The position numbers were made by a program, and so were the translations under genes. A DNA stretch of 36,419 bases from Crenobacter luteus. GTDB taxonomy: Bacteria > Pseudomonadota > Gammaproteobacteria > Burkholderiales > Chromobacteriaceae. The stretch lies in the NCBI RefSeq assembly GCF_004345725.1, contig NZ_SLXG01000024.1, positions 1 to 36,419 on the forward strand. The letters run 5' to 3'. Positions 11,525 to 19,886 of the stretch are shown one piece after another; positions within the stretch are counted from its first letter, which is position 1, and every line of letters starts with the position of its first letter. The notes below the pieces were generated by a model. It made no database searches, was not told the origin of the DNA, and was given only the letters and a program-made list of their open reading frames with translations.

Positions 11525-11553
11525 GTGTAATGGAATTGCCGGTTCTAAGCCAA
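11525..11553 (-). promoter_or_regulatory. Candidate promoter of sodB
   Basis: Reading the minus strand: TTGGCT (11553-11548), 17 bases, then TTACAC (11530-11525), a weak -10. The -35 sits in ATTGGCTTAGAAC (11554-11542), identical to the 13-base word at the tig promoter. Confidence 0.5.
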
Positions 11554-11584
11554 TAGTTGACAAAAACAGTAAAGTAATAAGGTT

Positions 11585-12757
11585 ATGGAATTTTACGACG
11601 TGATCGTGCTGGGCGCCGGGGCGGCCGGCCTGATGGCGGCGGCCAGCGCCGGCCAGCGCGGCCGCCGCGTGCTGCTGATCGACCACGCGGCCAAGCTGGC
11701 CGAGAAGATCCGCATTTCCGGCGGCGGGCGGTGCAACTTCACCAACCTCAACGTCCGGCCGGACTGTTACCTGTCGGCGAACCGGCATTTCTGCCGCTCG
11801 GCGCTGGCGCAGTACACCCAGCACGACTTCATCGCGCTGGTCGAGCGCCACGGCATTCCCTACCACGAAAAGACGCTCGGCCAACTGTTCTGCGACGATT
11901 CGAGCCAGCGCATCATCGACATGCTCGACGCCGAGTGCCGTCTGGGCGGCGTCACGCGGTTGATGTCGACCGCGGTCGAATCGGTCGGGAAGGGCGAGCG
12001 CTTCCGTGTGACGACCTCGCGCGGCGCCTTCGAGAGCGAGAGCCTGATCGTCGCGACCGGCGGACTGTCGATCCCGCAGATCGGCGCGACGCCGCTCGGC
12101 TACCGCCTGGCCGAACAGTTCGGCCTCGCCGTCACGGAACTGGCGCCGGCGCTGGTGCCGCTGACCTTCCACGCCGACGACGCGGCGCGCTTCGCGGCGC
12201 TGGCGGGCGTCTCGCTCGACGTCGAGGCGAAGGCCGGCAAGGCCGGCTTTCGCGAGATGGCGCTGTTCACGCACAAGGGCGTGTCGGGTCCGGCGATTTT
12301 GCAGGTTTCGTCGTACTGGCGGCCCGGCGAGGCGCTCGTCATCGACCTGTTGCCCGGCCGCTCGGCCGTCGAACTGCTCGCGGCCGCCGCCGGCAGCGAG
12401 CAGAAGCTCGCCAACTGGCTCGCCGACGCCGGCTGGCCGAAAAGGTTGGCCGAGGCCTGGCTCGACGCCGAGGGCTTCGCCGGCCGCGTCAAGGACCTGA
12501 ACCCCAAGCAGGCCGCGCGCTTGGCCGAGGCGCTGCACCGCTGGCGGCTGCTGCCGAACGGCACGCAGGGCTACAAGAAGGCCGAGGTCACGCGCGGCGG
12601 CGTCGACACCGACGGCCTGTCGTCCAAGACGATGATGGCCAAGGCGGTGCCGGGGCTGTTCTTCGTCGGCGAGGTGGTCGACGTGACCGGCTGGCTCGGC
12701 GGCTACAACTTCCAGTGGGCGTGGTCGTCGGGTTTTGTCGCGGGCCAGCACGCCTAA
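11585..12757 (+). CDS. BaiN/HI0933-family FAD flavoprotein
   Basis: A 390-residue NAD(P)/FAD-dependent oxidoreductase of the HI0933/YhiN/BaiN family. The dinucleotide-binding motif GAGAAG is at residues 10-15, the family signature ISGGGRCNFTN at about 44-54, and the C-terminal FAD-binding stretch ends GGYNFQWAWSSG. Members bind FAD tightly; one acts on bile-acid intermediates in gut bacteria, but the role in proteobacteria is unclear, so I give no symbol. The start follows AAGG closely. It diverges from sodB across about 110 bases. Two copies of the TTGGCCGAG word lie near its end (12445, 12521). dnaB follows 61 bases later. Confidence 0.88.
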   Translation: MEFYDVIVLGAGAAGLMAAASAGQRGRRVLLIDHAAKLAEKIRISGGGRCNFTNLNVRPDCYLSANRHFCRSALAQYTQHDFIALVERHGIPYHEKTLGQLFCDDSSQRIIDMLDAECRLGGVTRLMSTAVESVGKGERFRVTTSRGAFESESLIVATGGLSIPQIGATPLGYRLAEQFGLAVTELAPALVPLTFHADDAARFAALAGVSLDVEAKAGKAGFREMALFTHKGVSGPAILQVSSYWRPGEALVIDLLPGRSAVELLAAAAGSEQKLANWLADAGWPKRLAEAWLDAEGFAGRVKDLNPKQAARLAEALHRWRLLPNGTQGYKKAEVTRGGVDTDGLSSKTMMAKAVPGLFFVGEVVDVTGWLGGYNFQWAWSSGFVAGQHA

Positions 12758-12760
12758 AAC

Positions 12761-12769
12761 TGCTAAAAT
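12761..12769 (+). promoter_or_regulatory. Candidate extended -10 element for dnaB
   Basis: TGCTAAAAT fits an extended -10 (TGnTAnAAT), 50 bases before the dnaB start and just after the flavoprotein stop. No -35 at standard spacing is visible, so this is weak. Confidence 0.35.
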
Positions 12770-12818
12770 CCGCGTTTTACGCCGCGCCTTTCCGCGGCCC
12801 CAGTCATTCGGGTTGACC

Positions 12819-14225
12819 ATGAACGAAGCCATTCCGTCGCTTGACAACGATACCGTCGCGATCCGTACGCCGCCGCACTCGATCGAGGCCGAGCAGTCGG
12901 TGCTCGGCGGGCTGATGCTCGATAACCAGGCCTGGGACAAGATCGCCGACGTGCTGGCCGAGGCCGACTTCTACCGTCACGACCATCGGCTGGTCTTCCG
13001 CCACATCGCGCGCCTGATCGAGCTGTCGCGGCCGGCCGACGTGGTGACCGTGTCCGAGGCGCTCGAACAGAACGGCGAGCTGGCCAGCGTCGGCGGGCTC
13101 GCCTACCTGGCGACGCTGGCGCAGAACACGCCGTCGGCGGCCAACATCCGCCGCTACGCCGAGATCGTGCGCGAGCGCTCGATCATGCGCCAGCTCGCGC
13201 AGGTCGGCGCCGAGATCACCGAGGCGGCGTACGCGCCGATGGGGCGCGACGCCGCGCAGCTTCTGGACGAGGCCGAGGGCAAGGTGTTCCAGATCGCCGA
13301 GTCGACCGCCAAGTCCAAGCAGGGTTTCCTCGAGATGCCGGCGCTGTTGAAGGAGGTCGTCGAGCGCATCGACATGCTGTACAGCCGCGACAACCCGGAC
13401 GAGGTCACCGGCGTGCCGACCGGCTTCATCGACCTGGACGCCCGTACCTCGGGCTTGCAGCCGGGCGACCTGATCATCGTCGCGGGCCGTCCGTCGATGG
13501 GCAAGACCGCGTTCTCGATGAACATCGCCGAGCATGTCGCGGTCGAGAGCCGCCTGCCGGTGGCGGTGTTCTCGATGGAAATGGGCGGCGCGCAGCTGGT
13601 GATGCGGATGTTGGGCTCGGTCGGCCGGCTCGACCAGCACGTGCTCAGGACCGGCAAACTCGGCGACGAGGACTGGCAGAAGCTGACCTACGCGATCGGC
13701 AAGCTGTCCGAGGCGCCGATGTACATCGACGAGACGCCGGCGCTGACCGCGCTCGAGTTGCGCGCGCGCGCGCGGCGCCTGGCGCGCCAGCACGGCGGCA
13801 AGCTGGGCCTGATCGTGATCGACTACCTGCAGCTGATGTCGGGCTCGGGCCGCGGCGACAACCGCACGGCGGAACTGGGCGAGATCTCGCGCGGCCTGAA
13901 GGGCTTGGCCAAGGAGCTGCAGGTGCCGGTGATCGCGCTGTCGCAGCTGTCGCGCGCGGTCGAGCAGCGCCCGAACAAGCGGCCGATGATGTCCGACCTT
14001 CGCGAGTCTGGCGCCATCGAGCAGGACGCCGACATCATCATCTTCATGTACCGCGACGAGTACTACAACGCCGACTCGCCCGACAAGGGGCTGGCGGAGG
14101 CGATCATCGGCAAGCACCGCAACGGCCCGACCGGCACGGTGCGGCTGGCCTTCGTCGGCCACTACGCGAAGTTCGAGAACGCCGCGCTGCACGGCGCGAG
14201 CGGCTGGGCGGACGCGGACGGTTAA
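12819..14225 (+). CDS. dnaB: Replicative DNA helicase DnaB
   Basis: A 468-residue hexameric helicase that unwinds DNA 5' to 3' at the replication fork and binds primase (E. coli 471). The N-terminal DnaB domain begins PPHSIEAEQSVLGGLM, the family hallmark. The RecA-like C-terminal domain has Walker A GRPSMGKT at 223-230 and Walker B LIVIDYLQLM at about 331-340, with LSQLSRAVEQR and SDLRESG beyond. The start at 12819 was chosen because this conserved N-terminus begins about 15 residues later; the frame is open further upstream into the preceding gene. No intein interrupts it. In many relatives dnaB follows ribosomal genes rpsF-rpsR-rplI; here it follows a flavoprotein. Confidence 0.97.
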   Translation: MNEAIPSLDNDTVAIRTPPHSIEAEQSVLGGLMLDNQAWDKIADVLAEADFYRHDHRLVFRHIARLIELSRPADVVTVSEALEQNGELASVGGLAYLATLAQNTPSAANIRRYAEIVRERSIMRQLAQVGAEITEAAYAPMGRDAAQLLDEAEGKVFQIAESTAKSKQGFLEMPALLKEVVERIDMLYSRDNPDEVTGVPTGFIDLDARTSGLQPGDLIIVAGRPSMGKTAFSMNIAEHVAVESRLPVAVFSMEMGGAQLVMRMLGSVGRLDQHVLRTGKLGDEDWQKLTYAIGKLSEAPMYIDETPALTALELRARARRLARQHGGKLGLIVIDYLQLMSGSGRGDNRTAELGEISRGLKGLAKELQVPVIALSQLSRAVEQRPNKRPMMSDLRESGAIEQDADIIIFMYRDEYYNADSPDKGLAEAIIGKHRNGPTGTVRLAFVGHYAKFENAALHGASGWADADG

Positions 14226-14238
14226 CCGAGGAATATCA

Positions 14239-14547
14239 ATGTCTTACTTCAAGCATCACGTGTTCATCTGCTGCAACCAGCGCGCCGAGGGCGAGGCCTG
14301 CTGCGCCAACTTCGGCACGCCCGAGTTGCTCGGCAAAATGAAGGACAAGGTCAAGGCGCTCGGCCTTGCCGGCGAAGGCCAGGTCCGCATCAACAAGGCC
14401 GGCTGTCTCGGCCGCTGCGACGACGGCCCGGTGATGGTCGTCTACCCGGAGGAAACCTGGTACAGCTTCGTCGACGAAGAGGATCTGGACGAGATCGTCG
14501 CGGAACACCTGCTCAACGGCCGCGTGGTGGAAAGGCTGAAGATCTGA
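14239..14547 (+). CDS. Thioredoxin-like [2Fe-2S] ferredoxin
   Basis: A 102-residue protein of the thioredoxin-fold [2Fe-2S] ferredoxin family. Cys11/Cys12, Cys21/Cys22, Cys56 and Cys60 are present (FICCNQR, EACCANF, KAGCLGRCDDGP); one from each of the first two pairs plus Cys56 and Cys60 would hold the cluster. The C-terminal VMVVYPEETWYSFVDEEDLDEIV is typical of the family. The partner and redox role are unknown. It starts 13 bases after dnaB with GAGGAA ahead. Its TGA overlaps the ATG of the next gene by one base, so the two are translationally coupled. Confidence 0.9.
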   Translation: MSYFKHHVFICCNQRAEGEACCANFGTPELLGKMKDKVKALGLAGEGQVRINKAGCLGRCDDGPVMVVYPEETWYSFVDEEDLDEIVAEHLLNGRVVERLKI

Positions 14548-15155
14548 TGCTGAAACGCCCCGACTCCCTGGACATCGCCGGCCCGGCCGGCAAGCTGTCG
14601 ACCCTCTTCGTGCCCGCGCAGGGCGAGAGCCGCGGCATCGCGGTGATCTGCCACCCGAACCCGCTGCAAGGCGGCACCAACACCAACAAGGTGGTGCAGA
14701 CCGCCGCGAAGGCGCTGTCGCAGCTGGGCTACGCCTGTTACCTGCCGAACCTGCGCGGCGTCGGCGACAGCGACGGCGAGCACGACCACGGCGCCGGCGA
14801 GGTCGACGACGTGATCGCGGTGGTCGACTACGCGAAAGGCGTGCACGGCGAGCTGCCGCTGGCGCTGGCCGGCTTCTCCTTCGGCGGTTTCGTCGTCGCG
14901 CGCACGCGCGCGCGCATCGACGCGGACAAGCTGTTGCTGATGGGCGTGGCGGTCGGCAAGTACGCGATCCCGACGCCCGAGGTGCCGGCGGACACGCTGG
15001 TGATCCACGGCGAGGAGGACGAGGTGATCCCGCTGTCGGCGGTGATGGACTGGGCGCGCCCGCAGGGCCTGCCGGTCGTCGTCTTCCCCGGCACCGGCCA
15101 CTTCTTCCACGGCAAGCTGGTGCCGCTGGCGAAAATGATCCAGCGCTGCTGGTAG
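14547..15155 (+). CDS. Alpha/beta hydrolase, COG2945-like
   Basis: A 202-residue small alpha/beta-fold hydrolase. The likely catalytic triad is Ser111 in the nucleophile elbow GFSFGG, Asp159 in HGEEDEVIP, and His185 in PGTGHFFHG. The N-terminal half carries CHPNPLQGGTNTNKVVQ and NLRGVGDSDG, typical of the COG2945 group. The substrate is unknown; carboxylesters are the usual guess. It overlaps the ferredoxin gene by one base (TGATG), a pairing common in beta-proteobacteria that suggests linked expression. It ends in a convergent region with rnk that contains an inverted pair of the repeated word. Confidence 0.88.
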   Translation: MLKRPDSLDIAGPAGKLSTLFVPAQGESRGIAVICHPNPLQGGTNTNKVVQTAAKALSQLGYACYLPNLRGVGDSDGEHDHGAGEVDDVIAVVDYAKGVHGELPLALAGFSFGGFVVARTRARIDADKLLLMGVAVGKYAIPTPEVPADTLVIHGEEDEVIPLSAVMDWARPQGLPVVVFPGTGHFFHGKLVPLAKMIQRCW

Positions 15156-15219
15156 CGGGGCGCGCCGCCTCGCCGCTCGGGCCGGCGCGGCACAGATCCC
15201 CCGGCGCTTGCCCGGCAAA

Positions 15220-15253
15220 TCGGCCAACCCTCAAAGGTTGGCCGAGCCTTTTT
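15220..15253. terminator. Inverted pair of the repeated word, acting as a terminator
   Basis: Arms TCGGCCAACC (15220-15229) and GGTTGGCCGA (15236-15245) pair perfectly over 10 bp around loop CTCAAA. TTTTT (15249-15253) follows on the plus strand. It lies between the convergent hydrolase and rnk genes, so it can end the plus-strand transcript and perhaps both. The right arm belongs to an exact GTTGGCCGAG copy (15237-15246). Confidence 0.7.
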
Positions 15254-15269
15254 GAGCGGAGCGCGAGGC

Positions 15270-15683
15270 TTACAGCGTCAGTTCGCCGGCCGCCTCGGGC
15301 TGCCAGTCGACCGACAGCACGACAAGGCGCGTCGTGCCGCCGGTCGGCAGCGGCCAGTCTATCGCCTGGCCGACCGACAGGCCCAGGAGCGCGCTGCCGA
15401 CCGGCGCGAGGATGGAGATCTTGCCGGCGGCAAGGTCGGCGTCTTGCGGGTAGACCAGCGTCAGCGTGCGCACCTCGCCGTTGGCCTCGTCGCGGACGGT
15501 GGCGCGGCTGTTCATCGTGATCACGCCGGCGGGCATTTCGGCCGGCTCGAGCACGTCGGCGCGCTCCAGCTCCGCTTCCAGCGCGGTGACGCCCGGCACC
15601 TCCTTGGCCGGCGTGCGGTCGATGAGCGCGGACAGGCGCGCGTAGTCGAGGCTGGATACGGTGATAGCGGGCAGGGTGGACAT
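15270..15683 (-). CDS. rnk: Nucleoside diphosphate kinase regulator Rnk
   Basis: A 137-residue protein (E. coli Rnk 136) with an N-terminal coiled-coil-like region and a GreA/GreB-like C-terminal domain that binds RNA polymerase. Diagnostic stretches are ALEAELERADV, GVITMNSRATVR, LTLVYPQDAD and GKISILAPVGSALLGL. Rnk affects nucleotide pools and alginate production in Pseudomonas. I chose the ATG at 15683, preceded by GGAGAG; the upstream in-frame extension reads through a leader with a terminator-like hairpin. It is monocistronic and convergent with the hydrolase gene. Confidence 0.92.
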   Translation of the reverse strand: MSTLPAITVSSLDYARLSALIDRTPAKEVPGVTALEAELERADVLEPAEMPAGVITMNSRATVRDEANGEVRTLTLVYPQDADLAAGKISILAPVGSALLGLSVGQAIDWPLPTGGTTRLVVLSVDWQPEAAGELTL

Positions 15684-15708
15684 CGGACTCTCCAAAAAAC
15701 GCCTTGCG

Positions 15709-15754
15709 AAAAATGCAATGCCGCGCCCGGACAAAGCGGTCCGGCCGCGGCATT
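15709..15754 (-). promoter_or_regulatory. Terminator-like hairpin in the rnk leader
   Basis: A long inverted repeat (15717-15732 with 15739-15754, 15 of 16 pairs, 6-base loop) is followed on the minus strand by GCA and five T residues (15713-15709). It lies 26 bases before the rnk start with no other minus-strand gene upstream, so it would act inside the rnk 5' leader as an attenuator. Confidence 0.6.
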
Positions 15755-15813
15755 ACGCTATGATAGCCCTTGGCCTTCCGCCGGGGAAGCCATGACAAGA
15801 ATATGGGGGAGCG

Positions 15814-16713
15814 GTGCTCAAGGTCGAACAACTCGAGAAACGCTACGACGGCCGCACGGTGGTCGACAAGCTGTCCTTCCACGTACGGCGCGGCGAGTGC
15901 TTCGCGCTGTTGGGGCCGAACGGCGCCGGCAAGACGACGACGCTCAAGCTCGCGCTCGGCCTGGTCGCGCCCGACGGCGGGCGCATCTGGCTGGTCGGCG
16001 AGCCGGTGCCGGCGCGCGCGCGCGAGGCGAGGGCGCGCGTCGGCGTCGTGCCGCAGTTCGACAACCTCGACCCCGACTTCACCGTCGCCGAGAATCTGGT
16101 CGTCTGGGGGCGCTACTTCGGCCTGCCCGACGCGCAGCTATGGCAGAAGGTGCCGTACTGGCTCGAATTCGCCGGCCTGTCCGGCCGCGAGAAGGCCAAG
16201 GTCGGCGAGCTCTCTGGCGGCATGAAGCGGCGGCTGACGCTGGCGCGCGCGTTGGTCAACGACCCTGACATCCTGTTCCTCGACGAGCCGACCACCGGCC
16301 TTGACCCGCAGGCGCGGCACCTGATCTGGGAGCGGCTGCGCCAGCTGATGCAGGCCGGCAAGACGCTGGTGCTGACCAGCCACTTCATGGACGAGGCCGA
16401 GCGGCTCGCCACCCGGCTCGCGGTGGTCGACCACGGCCAGTTGATCGCCGAGGGCAGCCCGCGCGCGCTGATCGACCGCCACATCGAGCCCGACGTGATC
16501 GAGATCTACGGCGACAACGCGGTGCCGTGGGCGCGCGCGGCCGGCCTGGCCGACGTGCGGCTCGAAGTCTCCGGCGAGACGGCCTTCTTCTACGGCGAGG
16601 GCCTGGTCGACCTCGAGGAGCGGCTCGACGCCGAGGGGCTGCGCTACGTGCGGCGCCCGGCCAACCTCGAGGACGTGTTCCTCAAGCTGACCGGCCGCGA
16701 ACTGCGCGACTGA
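15814..16713 (+). CDS. ABC transporter ATP-binding protein, NodI-like
   Basis: A 299-residue ABC-2-type ATPase resembling NodI and drug-export ATPases. Walker [10 protein letters not shown] begins at residue 34, the Q-loop Gln is at 81, the signature LSGGM at 133-137, Walker B ILFLDE at 153-158, and the switch His at 190. A C-terminal extension (about 215-299) ends [18 protein letters not shown], as in NodI-type proteins. It starts with GTG at 15814 behind GGGGAG. These ATPases normally sit directly before their membrane partner (NodJ/ABC-2 permease). Here the next gene is a glutamine synthetase relative, so the permease must be elsewhere or has been lost. The substrate is unknown. Confidence 0.9.
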   Translation: MLKVEQLEKRYDGRTVVDKLSFHVRRGECFALLGPNGAGKTTTLKLALGLVAPDGGRIWLVGEPVPARAREARARVGVVPQFDNLDPDFTVAENLVVWGRYFGLPDAQLWQKVPYWLEFAGLSGREKAKVGELSGGMKRRLTLARALVNDPDILFLDEPTTGLDPQARHLIWERLRQLMQAGKTLVLTSHFMDEAERLATRLAVVDHGQLIAEGSPRALIDRHIEPDVIEIYGDNAVPWARAAGLADVRLEVSGETAFFYGEGLVDLEERLDAEGLRYVRRPANLEDVFLKLTGRELRD

Positions 16714-16902
16714 GCGCCGGCCGGCCCGGCGCCCCCGTTTTCCGGTGCCCGATCCGCCGTCCCTCCCCGCGTCGCCCCCGCCAAGCCCCGCTTGTCTGGC
16801 GTCCCTGGCGTCCCCGTTTGGTACTACCCTTCGAATTGGACGGGCGGGCCGCGACGGGGCGGGCCAGCCGCGTCGCCACCCGCACCCGAAGGAGGGCGCC
16901 GG

Positions 16903-18267
16903 ATGAAGCCACCGAAGCTGCCGGGCCGTGTCGCGGCCTTTTTCGACGCGCACCCGGTGCGCGAGGTCGAGTGCCTGCTGCCGGACCTGAACGGCTACCC
17001 GCGCGGCAAGACGCTGCCCGCGGCGGCGTTCGTCGCCGGCCAGGAGCTGCGCGTCGCGCGTGCGGTGGCGATCCACACGGTGGTCGGCGATTTCCCCGAT
17101 TACCGCTTCTACGGCGAGCGCGACCCGGACATGGTGCTCGCGCCCGACTACGAGAGCCTGCGGCCGGTGCCGTGGTCGGGAGGCCGCCGCGCGCTGGCGA
17201 TCCACGATGGCCGCGATCTCGACGGCAAGCCCACGGCGATCGCGTCGCGCAACGTGCTCAAGGGCGTGCTCGCGCGCTACGCGGCGCGCGGCTGGCGGCC
17301 CATCGTCGCGCCCGAGCTGGAATTCTACCTGTTCGCGGCCAACCCCGACCCGGAGCGGCCGTTCACGCCGCCGCCGGCGCGCTGCGGCCGGCGCGAGGTC
17401 GGCCACTCGGCGTTCAGCTTCTCGGCGTTGAACGAGTTTTCCGGCTTCTTCGACGATTTGCACGACGCCCTCGACGCCCTCGACGCGCTCGGCATCGACG
17501 GCGACACCTTCGTGCACGAACTCGGACCCAGCCAGTTCGAGATCAACCTCAGGCACGGCGACGCGCTCGCGCTGGCCGACCAGGCCTTCCTGTTCAAGTA
17601 CGCGTTGCGCGAAGTCGGCCTCGCGCATGGGCTGTACGCCGTGTGCATGGCCAAGCCGCTCGCCGGCTTCCCGGGCAGCTCGATGCACATCCACCAGAGC
17701 CTCGTCGAGAGCGGCGGCGGCCGCAATCTGTTCAGCAACGCCGACGGCAGCCCGAGCGCGCTGTTCGGCCACTACCTCGCCGGCCTGCAGGCCTGCCTGC
17801 CGTCGCTGATGCCGTTGCTGGCGCCTTACGTGAATTCCTACCGCCGCTTCACGCGCCATATGGCGGCGCCGGTCAACCTGGCGTGGGGCTGGGACAACCG
17901 CTCGGTGGGCTTGCGCGCGCCGCTGACGGATCCCGAGGCGCGCCGCGTCGAGAACCGGCTGCCCGGCTGCGACGCCAACCCTTACCTCGCGCTGGCCGCC
18001 AGCCTCGCCGCCGGCCTGTACGGCGTCGAGCGCGGGCTCGCGCCGTCCGCGCCGGTCGAGGGCAACGTCTTCCTCTGCGACGCGCCGACCGCGCTGCCGC
18101 GCTCGCTCGACGCCGCGCTCGCGGCGATGACGGCGAGCGACATCCCGCGCGCGCTGTTCGGCGACGAATTCGTCGCCGCCTTCGTCGCGGCCAAGGAGGT
18201 CGAGCTCGAGAGCTTCCTGGCGGAGATCACGCCGTGGGAGCGGCGCTACCTCGCGACGCAGGCGTGA
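16903..18267 (+). CDS. puuA: Glutamine synthetase family, probable gamma-glutamylputrescine synthetase
   Basis: A 454-residue ligase of the glutamine synthetase fold, shorter than and different from GlnA. Family members joining glutamate to putrescine with ATP (PuuA, Pseudomonas PauA/SpuI) share VECLLPDLNGYPRGK near the start. Metal and substrate residues are visible in APELEFYLF (about 137-144), HELGPSQFEINL, GSSMHIHQSL (His262/His264), NSYRR and WGWDNRSVGLR. The start at 16903 follows AAGGAGG; the frame is open further up without support. The neighbours (omega-aminotransferase, gabT, gabD, GabR-type regulator) support a role in polyamine use, though other amine substrates are possible. The 189 bases before it show no convincing promoter. 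Confidence 0.82.
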   Translation: MKPPKLPGRVAAFFDAHPVREVECLLPDLNGYPRGKTLPAAAFVAGQELRVARAVAIHTVVGDFPDYRFYGERDPDMVLAPDYESLRPVPWSGGRRALAIHDGRDLDGKPTAIASRNVLKGVLARYAARGWRPIVAPELEFYLFAANPDPERPFTPPPARCGRREVGHSAFSFSALNEFSGFFDDLHDALDALDALGIDGDTFVHELGPSQFEINLRHGDALALADQAFLFKYALREVGLAHGLYAVCMAKPLAGFPGSSMHIHQSLVESGGGRNLFSNADGSPSALFGHYLAGLQACLPSLMPLLAPYVNSYRRFTRHMAAPVNLAWGWDNRSVGLRAPLTDPEARRVENRLPGCDANPYLALAASLAAGLYGVERGLAPSAPVEGNVFLCDAPTALPRSLDAALAAMTASDIPRALFGDEFVAAFVAAKEVELESFLAEITPWERRYLATQA

Positions 18268-18420
18268 CGCGCGGCGCCCCGGCTTGTCCGGATGCGACAT
18301 CGGCTTTCGCAAAGCGGATTGGCACTATCTATTTTGCTTTAATGGCTCTTATGAAAAGGGCCAATAGGGTGTGAAATACGGCATCGCGTGCAGCCGCACG
18401 TTCACCCCGGAGACCACGCC
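18268..18420. promoter_or_regulatory. A+T-rich leader before the aminotransferase
   Basis: An unusually A+T-rich stretch (about 18300-18370). It holds ATTGGC (18318-18323) and GCCAAT (18360-18365) as an inverted pair, plus GAGCCATT on the minus strand near 18343-18350. These resemble the GAGCCRATT repeats in front of gabR and could be operators. No confident -35/-10 pair is visible. Confidence 0.3.
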
Positions 18421-19794
18421 ATGAGCACCGCCGACCTCTCGCTGCGCGACCGCGCCGCGCTGTTGCACCCGACCACCCACCTCGGCCGCCACGCCGCCCA
18501 AGGCCCGCTGATCATCGAGCGCGGCGAGGGCATCCACGTGTGGGACAGCGAGGGCCGCCGCTACATCGAGGGCATGGCCGGGCTGTGGTGCGCCGCGCTC
18601 GGCTACGGCGTGCCCGAGTTGGCCGAGGCCGCCGCCGAGCAGGTGCGCAAGCTGTCGTACTCGCACCTGTTCGGCAGCAAGAGTCACGAGCCGGCGATCC
18701 TCTTGGCCGAGAAGCTCAAGGAGCTGGCGCCGTTTTCCGCCGGCAAGGTGTTCTTCGGCCATTCCGGCTCGGACGCCAACGACACGCAGATCAAGCTGAT
18801 CTGGTACTACAACAACCTGATCGGCCGCCCCGAGAAGAAAAAGATCATCGCGCGCGAGCGCGCCTACCACGGCGTCACGCTCGGCGCGGCGACGCTGACC
18901 GGTCTGGCGGTCAACCACAAGGGTTTCGACCTGCCGCTCGACTACGTGCGCCGCGTGCGCTGCCCGCACTTCTACCGCGAGGGCCTGCCCGGCGAGACCG
19001 AAGAGGAATTCTCGACCCGCCTCGCCGATGAACTCGAAGCGCTGATCGTGAAGGAAGGCGCCGACACCATCGCCGCCTTCATCGCCGAGCCGGTGATGGG
19101 CGCCGGCGGCGTGGTCGTGCCGCCGGCCGGCTACTTCGAGAAGGTCCAGGCGGTGCTCGAGCGTCACGACATCCTGCTGATCGACGACGAGGTGATCTGC
19201 GGCTTCGGCCGCACCGGCCGGTGGTTCGGTTCGCAGACGCTCGGCATGCGGCCGGACACGATGTCGCTCGCCAAGGCGCTGTCGTCCGGCTACCAGCCGA
19301 TCAGCGCGGTGCTGATCCCAGACCGCATGTACGAGGTGCTGGAGGCCGGCAGCAAGGATCTCGGCGTGTTCGGCCACGGCTACACCTACAGCGGCCACCC
19401 GGTGTGCGCGGCGGTCGCGCTGAAGAACCTCGAATTGATGCAGCAGCGCCGCGTCGTCGAGCGCGCCGCCGCCGTGGCGGACCGCTTCCAGTCGCGCCTC
19501 AGGGCCTTCGCCGACCACCCGCTGGTCGGCGAGGCACGCGGCGTCGGCCTGATCGGCGCGGTCGAGCTGGTGTCCGACAAGGCAAGCCGCAGGGGCTTTG
19601 CGGCCGCGCTGGGCGTCGCCGCCTACTGCCAGGCGCGCGCCGAGGCGCACGGCCTGATCGTGCGCGCGCTGGGCGGCGACACCATCGCCTTCTGCCCGCC
19701 GCTGGTGGTGAGCGAGGCCGACATCGACGAGCTGTTCGACCGTTTCGCGCGCGCGCTCGACGACACCGCCGCCTGGCTGGCGACGCAGCGCTGA
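18421..19794 (+). CDS. Class III omega-aminotransferase, putrescine-type (SpuC-like)
   Basis: A 457-residue PLP enzyme of the class III aminotransferase family. PLP contacts are visible: Asp256 in LLIDDEV and the Schiff-base Lys285 in MSLAKALSSGY. The N-terminal GLWCAALGYG and the stretch HLFGSKSHEPAI are typical of the putrescine-/beta-alanine-pyruvate group (SpuC, YgjG-like). It probably moves the amino group of putrescine or a related omega-amine to pyruvate or 2-oxoglutarate. The start at 18421 follows GGAGACC. It lies 153 bases after the puuA-like gene and could be cotranscribed or have its own A+T-rich promoter. Two TTGGCCGAG words lie inside (18618 exact, 18702 with C first). Confidence 0.88.
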   Translation: MSTADLSLRDRAALLHPTTHLGRHAAQGPLIIERGEGIHVWDSEGRRYIEGMAGLWCAALGYGVPELAEAAAEQVRKLSYSHLFGSKSHEPAILLAEKLKELAPFSAGKVFFGHSGSDANDTQIKLIWYYNNLIGRPEKKKIIARERAYHGVTLGAATLTGLAVNHKGFDLPLDYVRRVRCPHFYREGLPGETEEEFSTRLADELEALIVKEGADTIAAFIAEPVMGAGGVVVPPAGYFEKVQAVLERHDILLIDDEVICGFGRTGRWFGSQTLGMRPDTMSLAKALSSGYQPISAVLIPDRMYEVLEAGSKDLGVFGHGYTYSGHPVCAAVALKNLELMQQRRVVERAAAVADRFQSRLRAFADHPLVGEARGVGLIGAVELVSDKASRRGFAAALGVAAYCQARAEAHGLIVRALGGDTIAFCPPLVVSEADIDELFDRFARALDDTAAWLATQR

Positions 19795-19816
19795 GCCGCT
19801 TCCAGAGCGAGGCCGG

Positions 19817-19842
19817 GCCCCGGACATGTCCGGGGCTTTTTT
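19817..19842 (+). terminator. Rho-independent terminator after the aminotransferase
   Basis: A perfect 20-base palindrome (19817-19836) centred on GGACATGTCC, followed by six T residues. It ends the puuA-aminotransferase transcript. Confidence 0.88.
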
Positions 19843-19862
19843 GCGCCGGCGAGGAGCGACGG

Positions 19863-19873
19863 CCCCCCCCCCC
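19863..19873. repeat. Poly-C tract (11 C)
   Basis: Eleven consecutive C residues between two terminators in the convergent gap. Non-coding; a likely slippage or base-call problem site. Confidence 0.7.
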
Positions 19874-19886
19874 GGGCGCCGGACGC

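Noticed and set aside
11557-11580. TTGACA followed by TAATAA as a promoter for the flavoprotein gene
   Set aside because: The spacing is only 12 bases, too short for a sigma70 promoter, and it would leave almost no leader.
18319-18337. A sigma54-like TTGGCAC...TTGC before the aminotransferase
   Set aside because: The GG-to-GC distance is 15 bases instead of the 12 required for -24/-12 promoters.
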